Source: Amblyomma americanum
Taxonomy: Eukaryota; Arthropoda; Arachnida; Ixodida; Ixodidae
Assembly: GCF_052857255.1 (NCBI RefSeq)
Contig: NC_135497.1
Span: forward strand, 185,914,084 to 185,978,083
Direction of reading: 5' to 3'
DNA length: 64,000 nucleotides
The position numbers and the translations under genes were made by a program. How positions within the stretch are numbered: the first letter of the stretch is position 1; the number at the start of each line of letters is the position of its first letter. The notes under the pieces were generated by a model. The model saw only the letters and a list, made by a program, of their open reading frames with translations. It did not search any database and was not told the DNA's origin. Below are positions 44,697 to 57,031 of this stretch, one piece after another.

Positions 44697-47600
44697 GTAA
44701 GGCTCGCTTTGTTCTCATCGCCGCATGGAACGCATCGCAAACCTCTTCGTGCCGCGTTCTTTCGAGTCTCAGTCCTTTGTGAGATTGTAACTCATAATGC
44801 TTACGTGCTTAGAGTCTAGTGCCCTTATTTTTTGCTGTTCGATGAGCACCTCTTTTTTTTAAAACTCCCGAGGTTTGAGCCGTTGTGCTTCCGAGTCCGT
44901 CGTGATTTAAACGCGTTTTCGAACGCGCGTCTTTGCCCCTCGAGTCGCGTGCTACAGTGTTGGCCCGGCGTTCGTATGTGCATTTAATTTTGTGCAGCCG
45001 TAGAGAACCAGGCGCTGTTAGCAGCTGATCGCGACATTTGTGGAGAAGCCGTCGCGAAGCTGGAAAGAGTTTCGGTTTTGGCGTTCTTCCCTCGCCGAGA
45101 TCTGCTGTTGCTATGCGGGGGGTCTCGGACGTCTTTCAGACTCCTGGGGATCGCGTAAAGACCAGCCTTGAGCCACGACGCGGATGTAAACAGCAGCAGT
45201 GACTGCTGAAACGCAGTTGGAGGAGAAGGGTTTCGCAACGATGCGTGCATCCTTTGTTACGTATACGCAACAGCTGATATGCGCACTTCAATGGAACAGC
45301 GGCGCGTGCTTCCACGAACTTCCGGCGCAGTTCGATGGGCAGCGCGCGGTGCTTGGCATGCGTTGTTGTGCGCGTTCTGCGCTCGTTTTTGAGAAAAAAT
45401 CGCTAGACAAAGGCTGCGAATCATCCTCGCGTGCGAGTAACGCCAGCTTCCTTTGTTCTTCGTTTCGCCCTTTTTATTTTTTGATTGTGACGTCGCTAGA
45501 GAACGCGAAATCTGAAACAGCTGTCGGTAAAGGTACCGTTTAAATTCGCTTTTGCGCATACATCGCAGCAAGAATCTCTGCTGTTGTGGGTGTGCTGGAA
45601 TTATTCGAAAGCTGCGCTCGGAATTTACATTGAAGTGTCTGCTGTGTGTAGGAAATATCAGCGGGTTTGTCGCCGCATTTCGCGGACGCTGTATTTTTTC
45701 CATATTCATTTGAGAGTCATAACTCGATGCCATATACTTCAGACCCAATCTTGAAGTTTTAAGGCAATCGCAAGCGGAGTTATATGCACACACACACCAC
45801 ACACACCACACTCTCCAGCAGTGTGGCTAAGGTTACATAATTGCAAGTGACGCGAGTACGATCAGACAGCGAAAAAATGTTTGCTATTTCATTAATTGAC
45901 ATTGGATGCGACCACATTGGAGCTGATTTAAGTGGGCATCAATGCAATTGTGCCAATTAAGGCGGTTCTAGTGTGTGCAGATGGCTAGTGACAGGGGAAA
46001 AGATGTGCTGTATATTTCATTTTGAACCTTTTCTTTGCTGAGAAGCAGTTTTCTTTATTAGAAAACTGCCTCTCTTTTGCTCTACAATGTGCTGTAGGTG
46101 AAGGTGCATACACATTTTAAACGCAGTAATGAAATGCAATTCTTTCTTTATGCAACCACTAGGCATTCTCTTGAACAGGTTTATTAAAGAAACCCTGGAA
46201 TGAAATTTTTTAAGGTAAAACATTCTAATTTAATTGTCATATGTATTTTGATTCCTTCAACCATGTAACGAGATCTGTTACTTAGAACATATCTTGGCTG
46301 TTATGTGAAAGGTCATGTGGCCTGCTAACTCTTAAAATCAGTTTCTCTATAGAGCTTCTCCATGGTGTTTCTCTGTAGAGTTTCTTCATAGTTCCTCTCT
46401 GGAGTTTCCCTCTCAAGTTTCTCTCTGGAGTTTATCAGTGGAGTTCCTCTGTGGATTTTCTCCATGGAGTTTCTTCAAGGAGATTCTCCATGTGCATTCT
46501 CTATGCAACATACATGAAAATACTAGCAACATGTTAAAATCAAATTGGCTGTTGCGCATGCTTATGCTGCATGCAAACAGCAGTGACATGCTACTTTGCG
46601 GGCTGTCAAAAAACTTTGACACTCATGTAATATTGCATTGAACTCCCTCAGCGAGCACTGAACCTGAATGTTGGTGAATCAGCTGCAGAAATGAATATTG
46701 GGGATGTTTTTGTACTGCTTTCTTGGATTTTCTTAAGCATTAGAGGAATAAATACTAAAGAAGTAAAAAAAAGTGGGGGGCGGGGATCTGAACAGTCGAT
46801 GTTGGAGTGCCATAAAAGAGCACCGACATATTTTATAGGTCGTAGGTATCTTGACTGAATGAGGTGCTGACCTTCAGGAACACTAGAAGTGGAAGGTCAC
46901 ATGGCAAGCAGTACTGTGCTGCAAATATATACCTCGTGTTTCAGAGAGCACTTTCAGAAACTTTCAAAAATAGGCTTTGTGGGGTAAAAATATGGCTTTT
47001 GCGGCACAGTATTACCAGTGTTGGCGGACACTAGAAAACCGGTGAATCGTTTTAAATAGTAAGCTGGGTAAGTAATTTTTAATTAACTTTTTAACTACTA
47101 GTTAGGCAACTAGTTGCAATTAGAGATTTGTAGCCAGCCGTTAGTAACAGGCATATCAGTTAATAAAATTTCGAAAACGCGATTACGCTTGCCGCTGTGG
47201 CTCGACAAAATCTGTCTGCGTCGTGGGAAAATACATGCGCTTTCGAAAGCATGCAGGCAAAGCAACCCCTCCAGTGCACATAACTAGTAGAAAAACCCAA
47301 ATTTTGTAGAGCCACAGCGTGAAGGGTAATAGCGCTTTCGAAATTCTAAAAACTGGTTTGGCTATTACTAACAACTGGCTACAAATCACTAATTGCAACT
47401 AGGCGCCTAAGTCTACTAAATAAAAAGTTGATTATTAACCTCGCATACCTCATAGCACAGGTTTCAGGTGAGGTCAGGATCAGTATAAATTATGTTTTTG
47501 TTATTGTGGCAGCCGTACAGCCCCCTCCCTTTTTTGTCAATCCACATGAGGACAGGAAGCATAAGCTACCAGTAAAAATATGCGTTTGTGCTCCTGTAGG

Positions 47601-48746
47601 ATTGTTTGTGTTAGCAGTGCTACCAATTTGCTTGGCTTTGCAGTTTCTGCAGTGGCTGCCTGGCTCAGTGCAAGCAAGATGATCCCAAGTGCCCACTGTG
47701 CCGCTCAACTTTTGATCCCAGCAAGACTGTGCGGGCCAAAGACATTGCCAAGAGTATTTCCACTCTCAAGGCGCCCTGTTCGGGCTGCAGGAAAGTGGTA
47801 AGCAGTGCTCTATTGATGTGCACAGTGTGGTTACCCACTAGTGGGCAACTACCAGAGAGGGCATTTATTTGGCTTGCCCAGCTTTCGCTGTCCAAGCTGA
47901 GGGCCCACCACAGCAACTGCTCGGATGAATTGGAGGGAGCTGCGGCTGCTCCTCCAGTCTACCAGCCCCCACGTGGCCAGTCGTCTGGCAAGGAGAATCG
48001 CTGCATCTTTACTTGCCCCTACTGTGAGGCCGACAACTTGGATCTAGCTGCTCTGCGGGACCACTGCAATGCCAATCACTACAACAACCCACAGTCTGTG
48101 GTAGGTTCCCTGACGCTAAGAGGGGCTGCACTTATTTGTTTATATATACTATGGTGCTTAGTACTGCAATGTGTACAAAGTGACCTAACTGAGGTTTTTG
48201 CTATTTAGTAAATCAGTGTGCCTTCACAAAAGCACAACACCCACCTTGCACAACCGTTCAGTGTACTTTGTTCTGAGCATCGACGGCTAAATGCATCTAT
48301 TTTCAGCACCACTAGGCTTGCACTGCTTTGTGAACTGAGCTCCTGCCACAGCTCGTATTGAGTGCATTAGTGCATCTGTGACATTTTGCTGGCTGCCCAT
48401 ATTGGGAAAAAGGGTCTGCAGGGTGAAGCATGGATGATGCAGTGACAGGCATGTTGGCAAATGCAATATTTAGTCTCAGATGGCCGTGCAAACAGGTTGG
48501 CTTCAGAAAATGCTACTGTTTTGCAATTTTCTGTTCTCTGGATGAGTTGGGTCTGTATGGACCTTGGCTTCAGTGCATAATGCATACTCCACTTAGTGTA
48601 GTCAGTGAAGCCTCATATTCTTTATGTAGCACTCAAAGTGTGGGTCAAGGTTGTATTTTTTTGCACTAATTATTTTCACTGTGCACTGTCACCACAGCCC
48701 TCCGTGCTTTTTTGTGTGTGTGTGTGCGTGTGCGTGTGCGTGTGTG

Positions 48747-48784
<38 letters not shown>

Positions 48785-51700
48785 GTCTGGGGAAATTTTG
48801 CTATTTATGGGGTTGGTAAAAATTTTATAAAGTATTCCCAGCTTTTGTAAAAAAAAAACAGTAGTGTCACATTGGTATTAACCAATGTCTGTAAATGAAA
48901 AAAAATATTTGCGACAGTTAAGCTTGTGGTCCAACACGAATAACTCAGCGAGAAGTTGACACTGGTGCTTGCTCTGACCACAAGTTTATCATGTTCTACG
49001 TTTGGCTTCACGCTCGGCTGAGTCTTGTCGCCGCTCACGCTTTCACTCCCGGTCAGAGTTTGGAAGTTCCAGTAGGTTTCGGTTTCGACTGCTTCAGTGC
49101 GCCTGGTAACTGGAGAACTCATGCTTAAAAACGAATACAGTAAAACTTTATTGATGCGTTCCCGGTTCGTACAATTTCCTGGTTAATGCACTCAAAATTT
49201 GGGCAAGTAAAAATGTCCCGTTTCCTCTTATTTATACTGACGGTCACTGACGGTCACTGGGATTGCGTTTTCTGTATCCGATGTTTGTAGCAAGTGGACT
49301 CCCTCTATTACAGTAGAATCCTTTTGTAGCAAAGTAGCTCAGACCAGCAGAAATCTTTACTATATATCAGGGTCTTTATTGTATAAGTTGTTGGCGATAG
49401 CATGGCTCTGACTAAGCTCGCTGGCCGCTTACTAACCAGGAAGTGTTGGTTTATAAAACGAGCACTCAGAAATGCCTTACATTCTGCTTTTATTGTCCCT
49501 TTATGTGATGATTATTTTCAGTTGTCACATGTTATCACATTTTCGACTTGTTTGCGCCTTGTGGAAGTACGTTTACACGAATACAACTTGGCTGCAAAAA
49601 TAAAGCGAGGTTGATTCCATGTGAAACCAAAGCTTTCCATGATCTTGGTGTCGTCTTCTGTGTTCTCAGCGTCATTTAAAGGGGCTCTGAAAGGGGCTCT
49701 AATAAAGTTGCGGTAGGCCTGGGATGTTTAAGCAATCCGCTTCATGAGTATTGTCCAGCAAGAATGGTGCTTTGTATAAGCTGAGTTTTCTGTAGTCAAA
49801 GTTTCAATTTCAGCGTCTTCGCACCTTTCCCTCTTCTCTCGTCACTTTTTGCACGCTGGAAAGTCAGCACTCCTTCTCCGGCCCCACCTCCAGGGGCGGA
49901 GCTTTCTGACCCGCTGGAGCTGCGCGGCTTACTGGCCGCGGCCATGGTAGCTGCCTGACGTTTGAAAGAATCTAACCAATGGCCATCTCCCAACTTGTAT
50001 ACGCAGGTGCGAGCGACAGAGGAGGGTGCGAACATGAAAAAGTCGCTGGAAAGGGCTCGCCAACTTTCGCGCATGATTGTGGGTTCTGTGCTGCATGTAG
50101 AAGTGTATCATTGGGCTCAGGTGTTCTTGACAACACAATGCAGTGATTGAGCAGGTTCATGTGCTCTCCTGGGAAGGTGTTTCAGAGCCCCTTTAAGAGG
50201 GAGTAAAGAAATGGGTGCCACACAGTCGAGCATGGCAAAACCCGCCCAGCAAGTGCCACCGCACCTCCCCTTCTTGCCACTGCGCCTCCACTTCTTGCTG
50301 CCACGCCTCTGTTTCTTGCTGCTGCTTCCCCATGTTTCACACTACCCTGCTATGAACAAACGCCCTTTTCTTTCCTTTTCTACTCCTCACTGCACTTTTA
50401 CTGCTTTTCCTTTCTCAGTGACCTGCGCCGCCTTCTTTCTACGTTCATAGCTTTCTTTACTTTTTCCGTGTGCGCTGTGCTTCACGTCCTCAAGGTCTTT
50501 GAAAAGCTGGCTTCTTCTCTCGGTTTTCAAGCTTGGTGGTGAAGCCGCCTCAAAGAGCATCGTTTTATCGTATTCGGTATCTATTTGCCGCGCGGTCCTA
50601 GACTTCGTGCGTGCCGCGATGTCATCATTCCTTAATGTCATAATTTCGCAGGAAGTACATCACCATGGTCAGAGGCTCTTTGCTATAGCCATTTCTTCGA
50701 AAAAAAATTGTTACTATAACTGAAAAAAATGTACAGTCATGTATGGAAGGCAAAATGGGACTGCAGCTTCACTTCAGTATATCCAAGTTTTTACTATATA
50801 ACAGAGTTTACTATAGCGGGGTTCTACTGTACAGCCTAATTTACTAAGTCCACAAAAAGCGGCATTAATTTTGTAAAAACTGCTTTGTGAGCAATCTACT
50901 TTTTGAAAGCAGACCTTATCACGGCGCTGTCCATGCTCTTTCAGGGTGGTCATGTTCTTACCTAGACCCTTGCTGCTAAAAATCTGCTTTAAGGATGGGA
51001 TATAACTAGTTGTGGTTCAAGCGTCCACGGCAGCTGGCGGCAGACAGGCCACATTGCTCAGATTTCTAGAGGTTGGGGAGTGCTGGTTCTTTGCGTTCAA
51101 TGGCTCCGTCAGAGCATGGCTCAGCGATGTTGTGTCCGCATGGACGTAGTCATCCAAGTCAACATCTGGCCAGCTATTCATCAACGACGTGTTCTTATAA
51201 ATCTACATGCACCTGATCACGTCTGTTTTCAGCAGCATCATCTATAGTTCCTGAGCACATGCAATGATGAAAGCAGCGCAGTAGACATGCGCACAGAATC
51301 AGCTGCACTGTCTGCTATCTGGCGCTGCCTGTACATAGTAGGAGCACAGACGACTGGACAGGCGGCATAACCACTGCATGGCCAGCAAGGCATTCAAACT
51401 TCTCAAATTGCGGCTTTTACTTGATCCACAACTATGTACACAGTAGGTCATGCTTTCACTTTGGATGCTTTGACCAGCCGGTGCACATTCAGGCAATGAT
51501 TGTCCTTGTAGGCAATCAGCGCTTGCTTGGCTGGCGGTTGCATCTGCAACAGTGCGGTTACAAGGCAACAGTGCAGTATACTCAGGGGACAGCTTTTTTG
51601 TGTCTATGCAGTGGGAGGTACGAGTGCCAAGCACGCACCACCAGCTTATAGGCCTGCATCTCTGGCTTGTGAGTGCATGATAATGGCACGCTTGAGGAAG

Positions 51701-54700
51701 CAGGTGCCGCGCACTCGTAGTTTCCACTGCATAGTCAGAGATAGTTGTCCCTGACTGTGACATAAAAGCAGGCGGCTCCCACAAAGATGTGGCATGAAGA
51801 GGAGAAATGTAGTGACTTTTTCAGAGTGCGTTAGGGCAAAAGGGGAAACATCAGAGAACTACAGTGCTGCGCTTACACAATAGTGGGCTGGGTCTTGGGA
51901 ACATAGAACATGAATGATGCTACAGTAGGCTGCCGTCGCGGTTTCCTGCAGTGCGTTGATGCAAGGGAGCAAAGCATCCTTTAACAAGGAAAGAGCCTGG
52001 TAATTTTGTCACTGCTGTCAACGGACCGGATGAGTTGTGAAATTCCTTGCAAACACTAGAAAAGAAGCTGTTCAGAACTTGTGTCAAGGAATGTCAATCG
52101 GGATTTCTGACTTGAAAACGTCAATAAATGCCTTCGTCCCTCATCATAGGCCAGAGCAGGCGAAAATAAGCAGGTTAAACAAAGGCGCAGGTTCTCACTG
52201 TGCTCCTGGTTTGCTAACATGATGACTTCTGTGCTATTGGCGTCTATACTGCATGAAAAACACAAGCAGCACTATGAAAGCCACACCATGTATAACAGAG
52301 CACAGCTTGGTGTAGTTGCTTTGGAGAGCACACCTCTCAGAAAAGGCCTTATCCCTCCCTCTGTTTCTGAAAAATATGAGTTTTGGACGAAGAATCGAAC
52401 ATAACGCACATGTCAAGTGTCAGTACATTTATTTGGTGTGAAAGTACACAGAACACAAGGCGTGTTGTCATATTGCCTGGATTTGAAGAACACTCCAGCT
52501 GCTGAAGACAACTAGATTTTCCAGTAATGTTTGCTAGCAGTAGAAACTCATTGTACCTCACTTTGATAGACAGCAGTGCATAATGAATCGGAACTGTGTG
52601 GTACCATGATGACAGTAGTCAGCAGCTACTGTGTAGTATATCAAAAAATGCAGGTGTGAGTTATAGATGTTTCTAGCAGCAACCACTCCAGTAGCAGTGT
52701 AAGCAGCATTTCATCTCCTAAAGAAAAAAGGCTTTTCACTTTTTTCAGGTATGCCCACACTTGTAAAAAAAAAAAATGCTTGCAGCAAGCTACTTGCATA
52801 AAATACGCAGGATTACACTGCAAAAATCTGGAGCTAGTGCCTGGTAGTGGCTGTCTGTGGAGTCGAGATGGGCAACACTTGGCTTGGTGCTTTGTTCTAA
52901 AAGAGCAGGTGGCTAATGAGCCACTTCTTGGGTCTCATTTTACCATGCTGTGCAAGTTGACAAAAAAAAAAGGAAGAAAAGAAAGCCGAGACCTATTTAA
53001 GATCGGCGCAGAGAAGAAAACCTTGCTCCTTTTTTTTTTTTTCAATTCCCATGGCACATGCTACCTCATACATCACTATTAGTGTCGCTGTGCTGTCACA
53101 CTCCCATTTTTGGGAGTTACAGCACGTCTTGAGAAGAATCTCACATCAACAGAGTATGTCTCTTTACTAAAAGTAAATTAAGTTGCTTGTTGAGGTGTGG
53201 CTGTCAAAACCAATGTGAAGGATGACTACAGCTGCAGTCTTTGTGTACATTCAGGTGTGCCCGGTGTGTGCTTCCATGCCATGGGGCAATCCTCACCAGA
53301 AGTCCATCAACTTTCTGAGCCACCTGAACCTGAGGCACCGCTTTGAGTATGACACTTATGTGGTGAGTGAAATGTTTTGTCATTTTGCCACTATCTACAA
53401 GAACACTAGGGTGGAAAGAACAGGCTTTTTTTTTTTTTGTGAAAAACTTATGGACAGATCAGCCAAATATCATTATATCCTTTATTTTTATTGGCACAAA
53501 TGTAAAAAATAAAAGATTGAATGGTGTGAAAAGCTTCTTCTGTGAATCCTGATTACCTCCATACTTTCATTGCATGCTCCTACCCATTACAGAGCAGCAG
53601 AAGCAGTGGGACTCTGAGTAAAGAATACAAAATTGGAATTACTGTCTAGCCTTTTGACGGGCAGGTAAATGCCAGTGAGTGGACCTAACTTGAAGCAATT
53701 ACCTATATTGCAGTGTATAAGTCGACACCCCTCAACTCCCAGCCCTCGCTGACAAAAAAATAAAAGTTGACTCCAAATATACCCAAGTTGTTGTGCACCC
53801 GCCCTCCCACTCCCAGGGAATAGCGAAAAGAAAAAAAAACGTAACGTGCATTGGCAAGGCCAGTAGTCGGGCAAAGTGAGACCAAAGACGATCATTGCGC
53901 CTCACCCCGTCTTCCATACTGCATGCGGCCGGCTGACTAGCTGCAAATTGAAAATCCAAACCACTGAACTGCCAACAATCCTGTAGTTTTGGATTCTGAT
54001 GAGGTGCACGCTTTGGAAGTTGTGGGAAGTTTTCAGTCGTGCTGTGTAGCACTTGTCAGTGAAAGTGACCGCCATAAGTGGCCTCAGGAAACGGTGGTGC
54101 AGTTCAAATTTTCATAGTAGAAACAATTTTCAAGCAAATTAATGATCCCCCTGCTCTCTTTCTTTTGTGACATATGGAGCTTCATGCATCCTGCCGGAAA
54201 CTGGCACAAGGCGCATACTACTACCCATGGCTTAGCCGGCTGGAACACTATAAAACCCTGCAAATAGGTCGGCTCCTTGCATAGGCTAGCTCCTCCATTT
54301 CAAATGATGTCGACTTATACGTAGCCCCTCCATTTCAAATGATGTCGATTTATACGTGGCAGTGCGCAGCAGCTCTTCCAATGTCTTTCAGGAGCTGCAT
54401 TTCTCTGCTGCTCATGTTGGGTTAGATGAATGGGCATGTCACTACCACATGCAGTCCGTGACTGTCAACAGCATACAGCTGGCAAACTCCTGTGACCACA
54501 TCCTGCTGTACAAGAAATGAGGCCTCTCCTCTCAAGGCTGTGCACCCTTTTCACACCATGCCTTGCGGACTTGCCAGTTGTACAGAAGGCTGAGGATGGG
54601 GAGTGAGCATGAAACCTGCTAGTCTCCATTCTAAAAAAAAAAAAGTATTTAAAACATTCCATCAAAACATGGCTGAAGTGCATGTTTAATTTGTTTACTT

Positions 54701-54983
54701 TTGCACATTTCTTGCCAGTTGGCATGTCACTGCTCTGTTTGGGACATTAACTCCCTTCTTGTGGAGTACCAGGCCAGGGTCACCTTACTGCAGTCCGACC
54801 TCTCCACCTTTCCTTTTAAATTACTTTGTCTCTCTCTTAAATCAATCCTGTGCTACCAGCACCTTTGGATGTTGCTTGACTAGCTAATGTGGAAACATGG
54901 TTGTTTTTCTGATGCAGGACTATGGCATGGATGATGATGACGCACTGCAGCAGGCCCTGGAGGCTTCCCTCAAGGAAAAGTAA
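44575..54983 (+). CDS. RNF166: RING-type E3 ubiquitin ligase, RNF166/RNF114 family, five exons
   Basis: Exons 44575-44696, 47644-47797, 47882-48100, 53255-53362 and 54918-54983 join in phase with GT-AG borders and give 222 residues (human RNF166 has 237). Domains in order: a C3HC4 RING with C23, C26, C38, H40, C43, C46, C57 and C60; a C2HC finger with C86, C89, H101 and C105; two C2H2-type fingers (C137, C140, H153, H158 and C167, C170, H188, H193); and a C-terminal ubiquitin-interacting motif ([17 protein letters not shown]). This is the full layout of the RNF114/125/138/166 group. The [17 protein letters not shown] and EYDTYVDYG blocks are closest to RNF166 as I recall it. The protein should transfer ubiquitin from an E2. 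Met14 is an alternative start. The gene diverges from RBFA. Confidence 0.9.
46340..46505. repeat. Degenerate short-unit minisatellite
   Basis: About ten units of roughly 15-16 bp follow the pattern tttctctntggagtt (for example agtttctctctggagttt and ggagtttcttcaagga) with drift between units. It lies in RNF166 intron 1. Confidence 0.65.
47066..47442. mobile_element. Large palindrome / fold-back element (about 375 bp)
   Basis: The left arm includes gttgcaattagagatttgta and ccgctgtggctcgacaaaat; the right arm carries the same blocks inverted (tacaaatcactaattgcaac, attttgtagagccacagcgt). Each arm is about 170-190 bp with several mismatches and a short centre near 47250. It lies in RNF166 intron 1, about 200 bp before exon 2. 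No frame is inside. Confidence 0.75.
47644..47797 (+). CDS. RNF166: RNF166 exon 2
   Basis: It completes Thr41 and encodes the rest of the RING and the first two Cys of the C2HC finger. The acceptor is TTTGCAG, the donor GTAAGC. Confidence 0.92.
47882..48100 (+). CDS. RNF166: RNF166 exon 3
   Basis: The 73 codons follow an 84 bp intron that stays open in frame, so an unspliced reading runs 47729-48208. The acceptor CTTGCCCAG joins V92 to [13 protein letters not shown], which restores the C2HC finger. A Pro- and Ala-rich linker and the first C2H2 finger follow. Confidence 0.88.
48713..48780. repeat. (GT)n microsatellite
   Basis: About 68 bp of GT with a few CGTG interruptions, in RNF166 intron 3. 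Confidence 0.9.
49311..50829. mobile_element. pogo/Tigger-like MITE containing a nested MITE
   Basis: The left end CAGTAGAATCCTTTTGTAGC and the right end (inverse CAGTAGAACCCCGCTATAGT) are terminal repeats of the pogo type, each flanked by TA (49309-49310 and 50830-50831). Without the nested 49676-50196 insert it is about 1.0 kb. No transposase frame remains. Confidence 0.65.
49676..50196. mobile_element. TTAA MITE of the AGGGGCTCTGAAA family, copy 2 (best ends)
   Basis: The ends TTAAAGGGGCTCTGAAA and TTTCAGAGCCCCTTTAA are a perfect 17 bp inverted repeat including the TTAA. The interior matches copies 1 and 3. It has no transposase. The length is 521 bp. Confidence 0.85.
50830..53254 (+). 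other. RNF166 intron 3, last part, unassigned
   Basis: A 161-residue minus-strand frame at 51299-51784 has no recognisable domain. On the same strand near 51130-51180 the sequence gacttggatgactacgtcca could be the acidic C-terminal region of a Tigger-type transposase, but I cannot join it to other motifs. The rest is non-coding. Confidence 0.35.
53255..53362 (+). CDS. RNF166: RNF166 exon 4
   Basis: The 36 codons encode the second C2H2 finger, [20 protein letters not shown] onward to EYDTYV. The acceptor is TACATTCAG and the donor GTGAGT. Confidence 0.92.
53709..54358. mobile_element. MITE with TATAAGTCGAC-type ends
   Basis: The left end gtataagtcgacacccctc and the right end (inverse of gatgtcgatttatacgtgg) form a terminal repeat. 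The last part is doubled: a 35 bp unit (catttcaaatgatgtcgact) begins at 54296 and again at 54331, so the right terminus is present twice. It lies in RNF166 intron 4. Confidence 0.55.
54918..54983 (+). CDS. RNF166: RNF166 exon 5
   Basis: The 21 codons and stop encode the ubiquitin-interacting motif at the C-terminus. The acceptor is TCTGATGCAG. Confidence 0.9.
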   Translation, partial: DYGMDDDDALQQALEASLKEK

Positions 54984-57031
54984 AAGCCAAGGTGGCATTC
55001 CAGCAGTTTGGAAAGGTGTACCTTTCCCACACTTTTTTGTACCAGTCATGATCAGCATAGAACGGGCCTTTCTTAACAAATGCTGGGTGCCACATTTTTG
55101 TACTGCTATTTTTAGATATAGGTATTTGTTGCTGCAGGAACAGCACTCGTGTGTTAACAGTGTCCCACAATGAGCTAGGAGTCCAACTAGGGTCTTCTTT
55201 GCATTCAGGCATCTTGTTCCATTTCTATTAAGCCCTGGGCGAGAGAATGCGCGACAGAAAGAACATTATGTGCTGTTGTCTGGGTACTCTGATTTCGTCA
55301 GTCTAGCATATCATTGTCTTGGAAGCAGTCATAGCCTGCATGAGCATATGAAAATATGAGGCATGGCACCATTTTTTTCTAGCCACTCACAAATGTGCCA
55401 GCTGTATATGTAGATACACATTGCTGTCTTCTGTGTTGCTCACAAGAACAACTTGTACCCTTGAAACTCATTTGACATGTTTTGGCTAATGAAAACCACA
55501 TGAAAAAAAAAATGTGGTAGCGATTGTGTACATTATAGCCATTTTTAGAAATGCACCCGGTGTTTGGAGTAATATCTCAGGTTAAGCAAGTGAAAGCCCA
55601 TCCATGGCATGTGCAGTGTGCACTTCCCAAGGGCATGCTACAGCAGTACGAAGCAAAGTGTGTTGTGTCAGTGATGCCTTAGGACATGCTGTATAAGTGT
55701 GCTGCAGTAGTGACTGTTGTGGATTGCTTCAGAGGCTAACGTCTTCAGGGAGTGCATCTCATGACTGTTACCAAAAGTGGTGTTCGACGTTAGCACCAGT
55801 GGCTGTTGTCTGTTGGTTGGTATACTGCCGTCCAAGCAATGACTGCTTGGTCATTTTTAACCTAGCCAGTGTGTCTTGCAGTGGTAGCTCCATGCCCGTA
55901 GAGGAGACTACAGGACAGCTTCAGCAGTACATTTTTGTTAACCAGTGAGATGGCATCAGTTCCATTACAAGCTTCTTGAAAACTTTGTTTATTGTAACTT
56001 TCTAAATTAGGTTTAGTTTTCATGCTTCTGTTCTGGTTTAGTAATAAGAAGTGACAGTGGCAACTCTTTAAGAAAGATTTGGACATTATCTTTTTTTTTT
56101 TGTGCTGTTACAGTTCATAACTTGCAGATGGCATAGAACCTAGCAGAAGCACATGCAGCTGGTCAAAGTTTTGGTTTTTAGGAGTGCTATTATGAAATTA
56201 TTTTGGCAAATTAAAATGCTATTGTATGCTTGCAGCTGCTGTGCCTTGAAGTGCTGTTATGAAGACAGCAAAAATTTTAAAATTAAATGCCTAAAAAAAA
56301 AATGCATACTGCAGTGTTTAGACTGAACAAGAAACTTTGAAAGTGCTTCTTGTTTTTCATGACGTATACTCGTGTCACATGGGCATTTTAAAGGCCTTTG
56401 TACCAACAGTCTGTCAACAATGACCAATAGAGCACTGTTACAGTGCAGGAACTGGTGTGAAGGCCTTTGAGTGGCAACAACATGCACTCATGGATGTGGG
56501 CACTTTACAGCCAAGCACTAAAAATAAATTTGGAAAAATGCCTGCTTTGCAGAAATAAAAGTAGCACAGCTACAAAACCAGTGCAACGAGCAGGATATTG
56601 TTACTGCCAGTCATATAAAAAATACCCCTTACTCCATGCGTGTCCAAAACAGGAAAGGAATATTGCTTTAAAAAGAGAGTGTAGCAAACTTGGCGGAATA
56701 CACATCTTATCTTTTTTTTTTTTAACTATTTAGGCTTAAATGGTGGTGGCAGCAGTGCCACAGGTGCGTGGTACAAGATTATGGAACTTTCAATCGCAGT
56801 GGAATTTGCTGTGTAGCAGAGGCACGACTCCTTGTTCTCCTAGTGGACCTTTTCTCAGTGACAGTGTGTGCATGCGGCTTGCCTTCCGCCCCACCATTTT
56901 TGCAGGGCATGCCTTGTGAAAATGGTGGATCGGTGCACCAAACCCATTCTGTGGCCAGCATTTGATTGACAAATGATGTGATGAACTGCAGGACAATAAT
57001 TAACTGCTATGCTAGCATCTAGGTGCATGAA
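54984..57031 (+). other. 3' flank or 3' UTR of RNF166
   Basis: No protein-like frame. AATAAA occurs near 56521 and 56555, either of which could end the transcript, so the 3' UTR might be about 1.6 kb. The choice is open. Confidence 0.4.

Larger units (their letters stand above)
44697..47643 (+). other. RNF166 intron 1, non-coding
   Basis: The first kilobase is CpG-rich, as usual next to a promoter, and produces long chance frames on both strands. A (CA)n-like stretch lies at 45786-45808. The minisatellite and palindrome are listed separately. Confidence 0.5.

Noticed and set aside
45257..45811. 184-residue open frame on the minus strand
   Set aside because: It lies in CpG-rich intron DNA next to the RNF166 promoter, where long chance frames are expected, and has no domain or conserved motif.
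47729..48208. 159-residue frame covering RNF166 exons 2-3
   Set aside because: It reads through an intron and past the exon 3 donor; the spliced model fits the family better.
44461..48780. Microsatellites (GAC)n, (CA)n and (GT)n as regulatory signals
   Set aside because: Such runs are common in arthropod introns, and nothing in the sequence links them to control.
51299..51784. 161-residue open frame on the minus strand
   Set aside because: No similarity to a family I know; Cys- and Ser-rich composition looks like chance. Kept only as a possible transposon remnant.
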